Source: Pseudomonas citronellolis (GTDB lineage Bacteria > Pseudomonadota > Gammaproteobacteria > Pseudomonadales > Pseudomonadaceae). From it: a stretch of 64,000 bases of DNA. Positions within the stretch are counted from its first letter, which is position 1, and each line of letters begins with the position of its first letter. The notes beneath the pieces were generated by a model. The model saw nothing but the letters and a program-made list of their open reading frames with translations, ran no database searches and was not told where the DNA came from. This document shows positions 63,247 to 64,000 of the stretch, piece by piece. The DNA is taken from NCBI RefSeq assembly GCF_900112375.1, contig NZ_FOLS01000027.1, forward strand, positions 57,817 through 121,816, written 5' to 3'. The translations under genes were made by a program, and so were the position numbers.

Positions 63247-64000
63247 TTAGTAATGAAGAGTCTCCGGTGGCTTTGCACCATTTGCTGGAATATCAATTCT
63301 TGGACCTCTACGCGCGTTACCTGGGCGATATTGTATTCCATTATCCCCCTGGATAAACCCTGTCTTTGAATCAAGCTTACCGGTTCCGCCAGTTAGTTTA
63401 TCGAAGTCCTTCAGAGGGTCCCCCGTCCCACCTGCGGTAGCTGATAGTCCGTCACTATTTTTTCTCTTGCCACTAGAGTCCTTAGGATTGTCTCCTACCA
63501 AATCATTAGGAACCTCTGGGCACTGTTCTGGATGCACTGCTTCATTATCATCAGCAATGCTGCTTAAGCCTATATAACCAGCCCCTATGCCGGCTAGATT
63601 GACCAAGCCGGATAGCGCACTTACACATGCAGCTCCGATTGGTGGGACCAAGCAGGCCTGAGCAGCTAGTCCACTAGGATCGATAAACGTGACTGGGTTC
63701 CCACCCACATAGGTATAAAGATTAATCCCCCCCTCGTTCCCCAATCGGATCACGGCTCAGCCATCGTCCAGATTCCGGGTCATAGGCCCGGTAGAGGGCC
63801 AGGTACAGGCCACTGGCCTGATGCCAGTGCAATTGCGCGAAACCTCTCGCCAAGGTGCCATTGCTGTTGGCCGGACTCGGCTGAGGATCGTCCGGGGTGC
63901 TCCGGTTGCCTCCGTAGGGTGTGTAGTGGAGGCGCTGCAGGGGTCCGCTACCCGTGCTACGGCCGATCACACTGCCCAAGGAGTCCTTCACGTAGTACTC
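63247..64000 (-). CDS. RHS polymorphic toxin, C-terminal part, frameshifted and cut by the window edge
   Basis: Read from the window edge, the first frame (64000 to 63722) encodes the end of the RHS core, including AYDPESGRWLSRDPIGERGG, and then stops. The next frame (63753 to 63247) carries on with GGINLYTYVGGNPVTFIDPSG, which completes the hallmark RHS core motif, followed by a 135-residue variable tip rich in Gly/Asn/Asp that ends in RIDIPANGAKPPETLHY. Both frames meet in a run of seven Gs; six would make one continuous protein. So this is one gene with a +1 slip. The tip is the presumed toxin; a hydrophobic stretch (PPIGAACVSALSGLVNLAGIGAGYIGL) precedes it. Toxin activity not recognised. 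Confidence 0.8.
63727..63733. other. Seven-base G/C homopolymer at the RHS frame break
   Basis: CCCCCCC on the plus strand, between ATTAAT and TCGTTCC. Removing one base joins the two RHS frames exactly at the conserved core motif, so this tract is the site of the frame break. Confidence 0.9.

Overview
The window is a high-GC chromosomal segment of a Pseudomonas species. Its gene order follows, from my memory of P. aeruginosa, the run parC-parE-cpdA-nudF-thiC-opmH, then waaA-emrE-hldE-msbA-waaL, then the LPS core cluster waaP/waaG/waaC/waaF, then ilvE-glnE-aceE-aceF-dipA. Several products match the P. aeruginosa lengths as I remember them. Numerous palindromic REP-type intergenic repeats and heptamer arrays also fit the genus. 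Two segments look accessory: about 15.3-21.4 kb and everything after about 62.05 kb. No search was run; names rest on reading motifs, lengths and order.

Region 1 (1-8736, minus strand) is a housekeeping run: nudF, a DUF1249 gene, cpdA (cAMP phosphodiesterase), yqiA-type esterase, parE, a phytase-like secreted protein, a membrane-anchored retropepsin-like protease and parC, with a terminator after parC and the start of a PqiC-like lipoprotein at the window edge. A lipoprotein with a DUF3298-type look diverges from it. Region 2 (10-15.3 kb) holds thiC under a TPP riboswitch, with the HMP-type transporter cytX behind it, and the outer-membrane channel opmH/tolC facing away.

Region 3 (15.3-21.4 kb) is an accessory catabolic cluster flanked by palindromic repeats: a class II aldolase-like gene and an orphan polyamine-type binding protein on one strand; a small EutQ-like cupin, a two-domain OYE/FAD iron-sulfur oxidoreductase and an XRE-cupin regulator on the other. 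The substrate is unknown; a small N-methylated or amine compound is the best guess.

Region 4 (21.4-32.1 kb): waaA (Kdo transferase), a LysR regulator with a clear operator beside its own start, the SMR pump emrE, an FAD oxidoreductase plus aldo/keto reductase pair, a hypothetical protein, two acyl-CoA dehydrogenase-family genes and hldE (ADP-heptose synthesis). Region 5 (32-50.5 kb) is the LPS core factory: dnpA, mig-14, msbA, a kinase-fold gene, waaL ligase, glycosyltransferases (wapR-like, ssg, wapH), a core carbamoyltransferase, a series of kinase-fold genes (a double-domain one, wapQ, wapP, waaP), and waaG, waaC, waaF. Most neighbours overlap by ATGA/GTGA junctions, so they are likely co-translated. 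HldE makes the heptose donor, WaaC/WaaF add heptose, WaaP/WapP/WapQ phosphorylate it, the glycosyltransferases and carbamoyltransferase finish the core, MsbA flips lipid A-core and WaaL attaches O antigen.

Region 6 (50.5-62 kb): ilvE, glnE, then divergent aceE-aceF (pyruvate dehydrogenase E1 and E2) behind two near-identical palindromic operators that resemble RccR sites, and dipA, a c-di-GMP phosphodiesterase with a degenerate GGDEF domain. Region 7 (62.05-64 kb) is AT-richer and holds the tail of an RHS polymorphic toxin whose conserved core and variable C-terminal tip are in different frames, separated by a seven-G tract, followed by a probable immunity gene and a small membrane protein.
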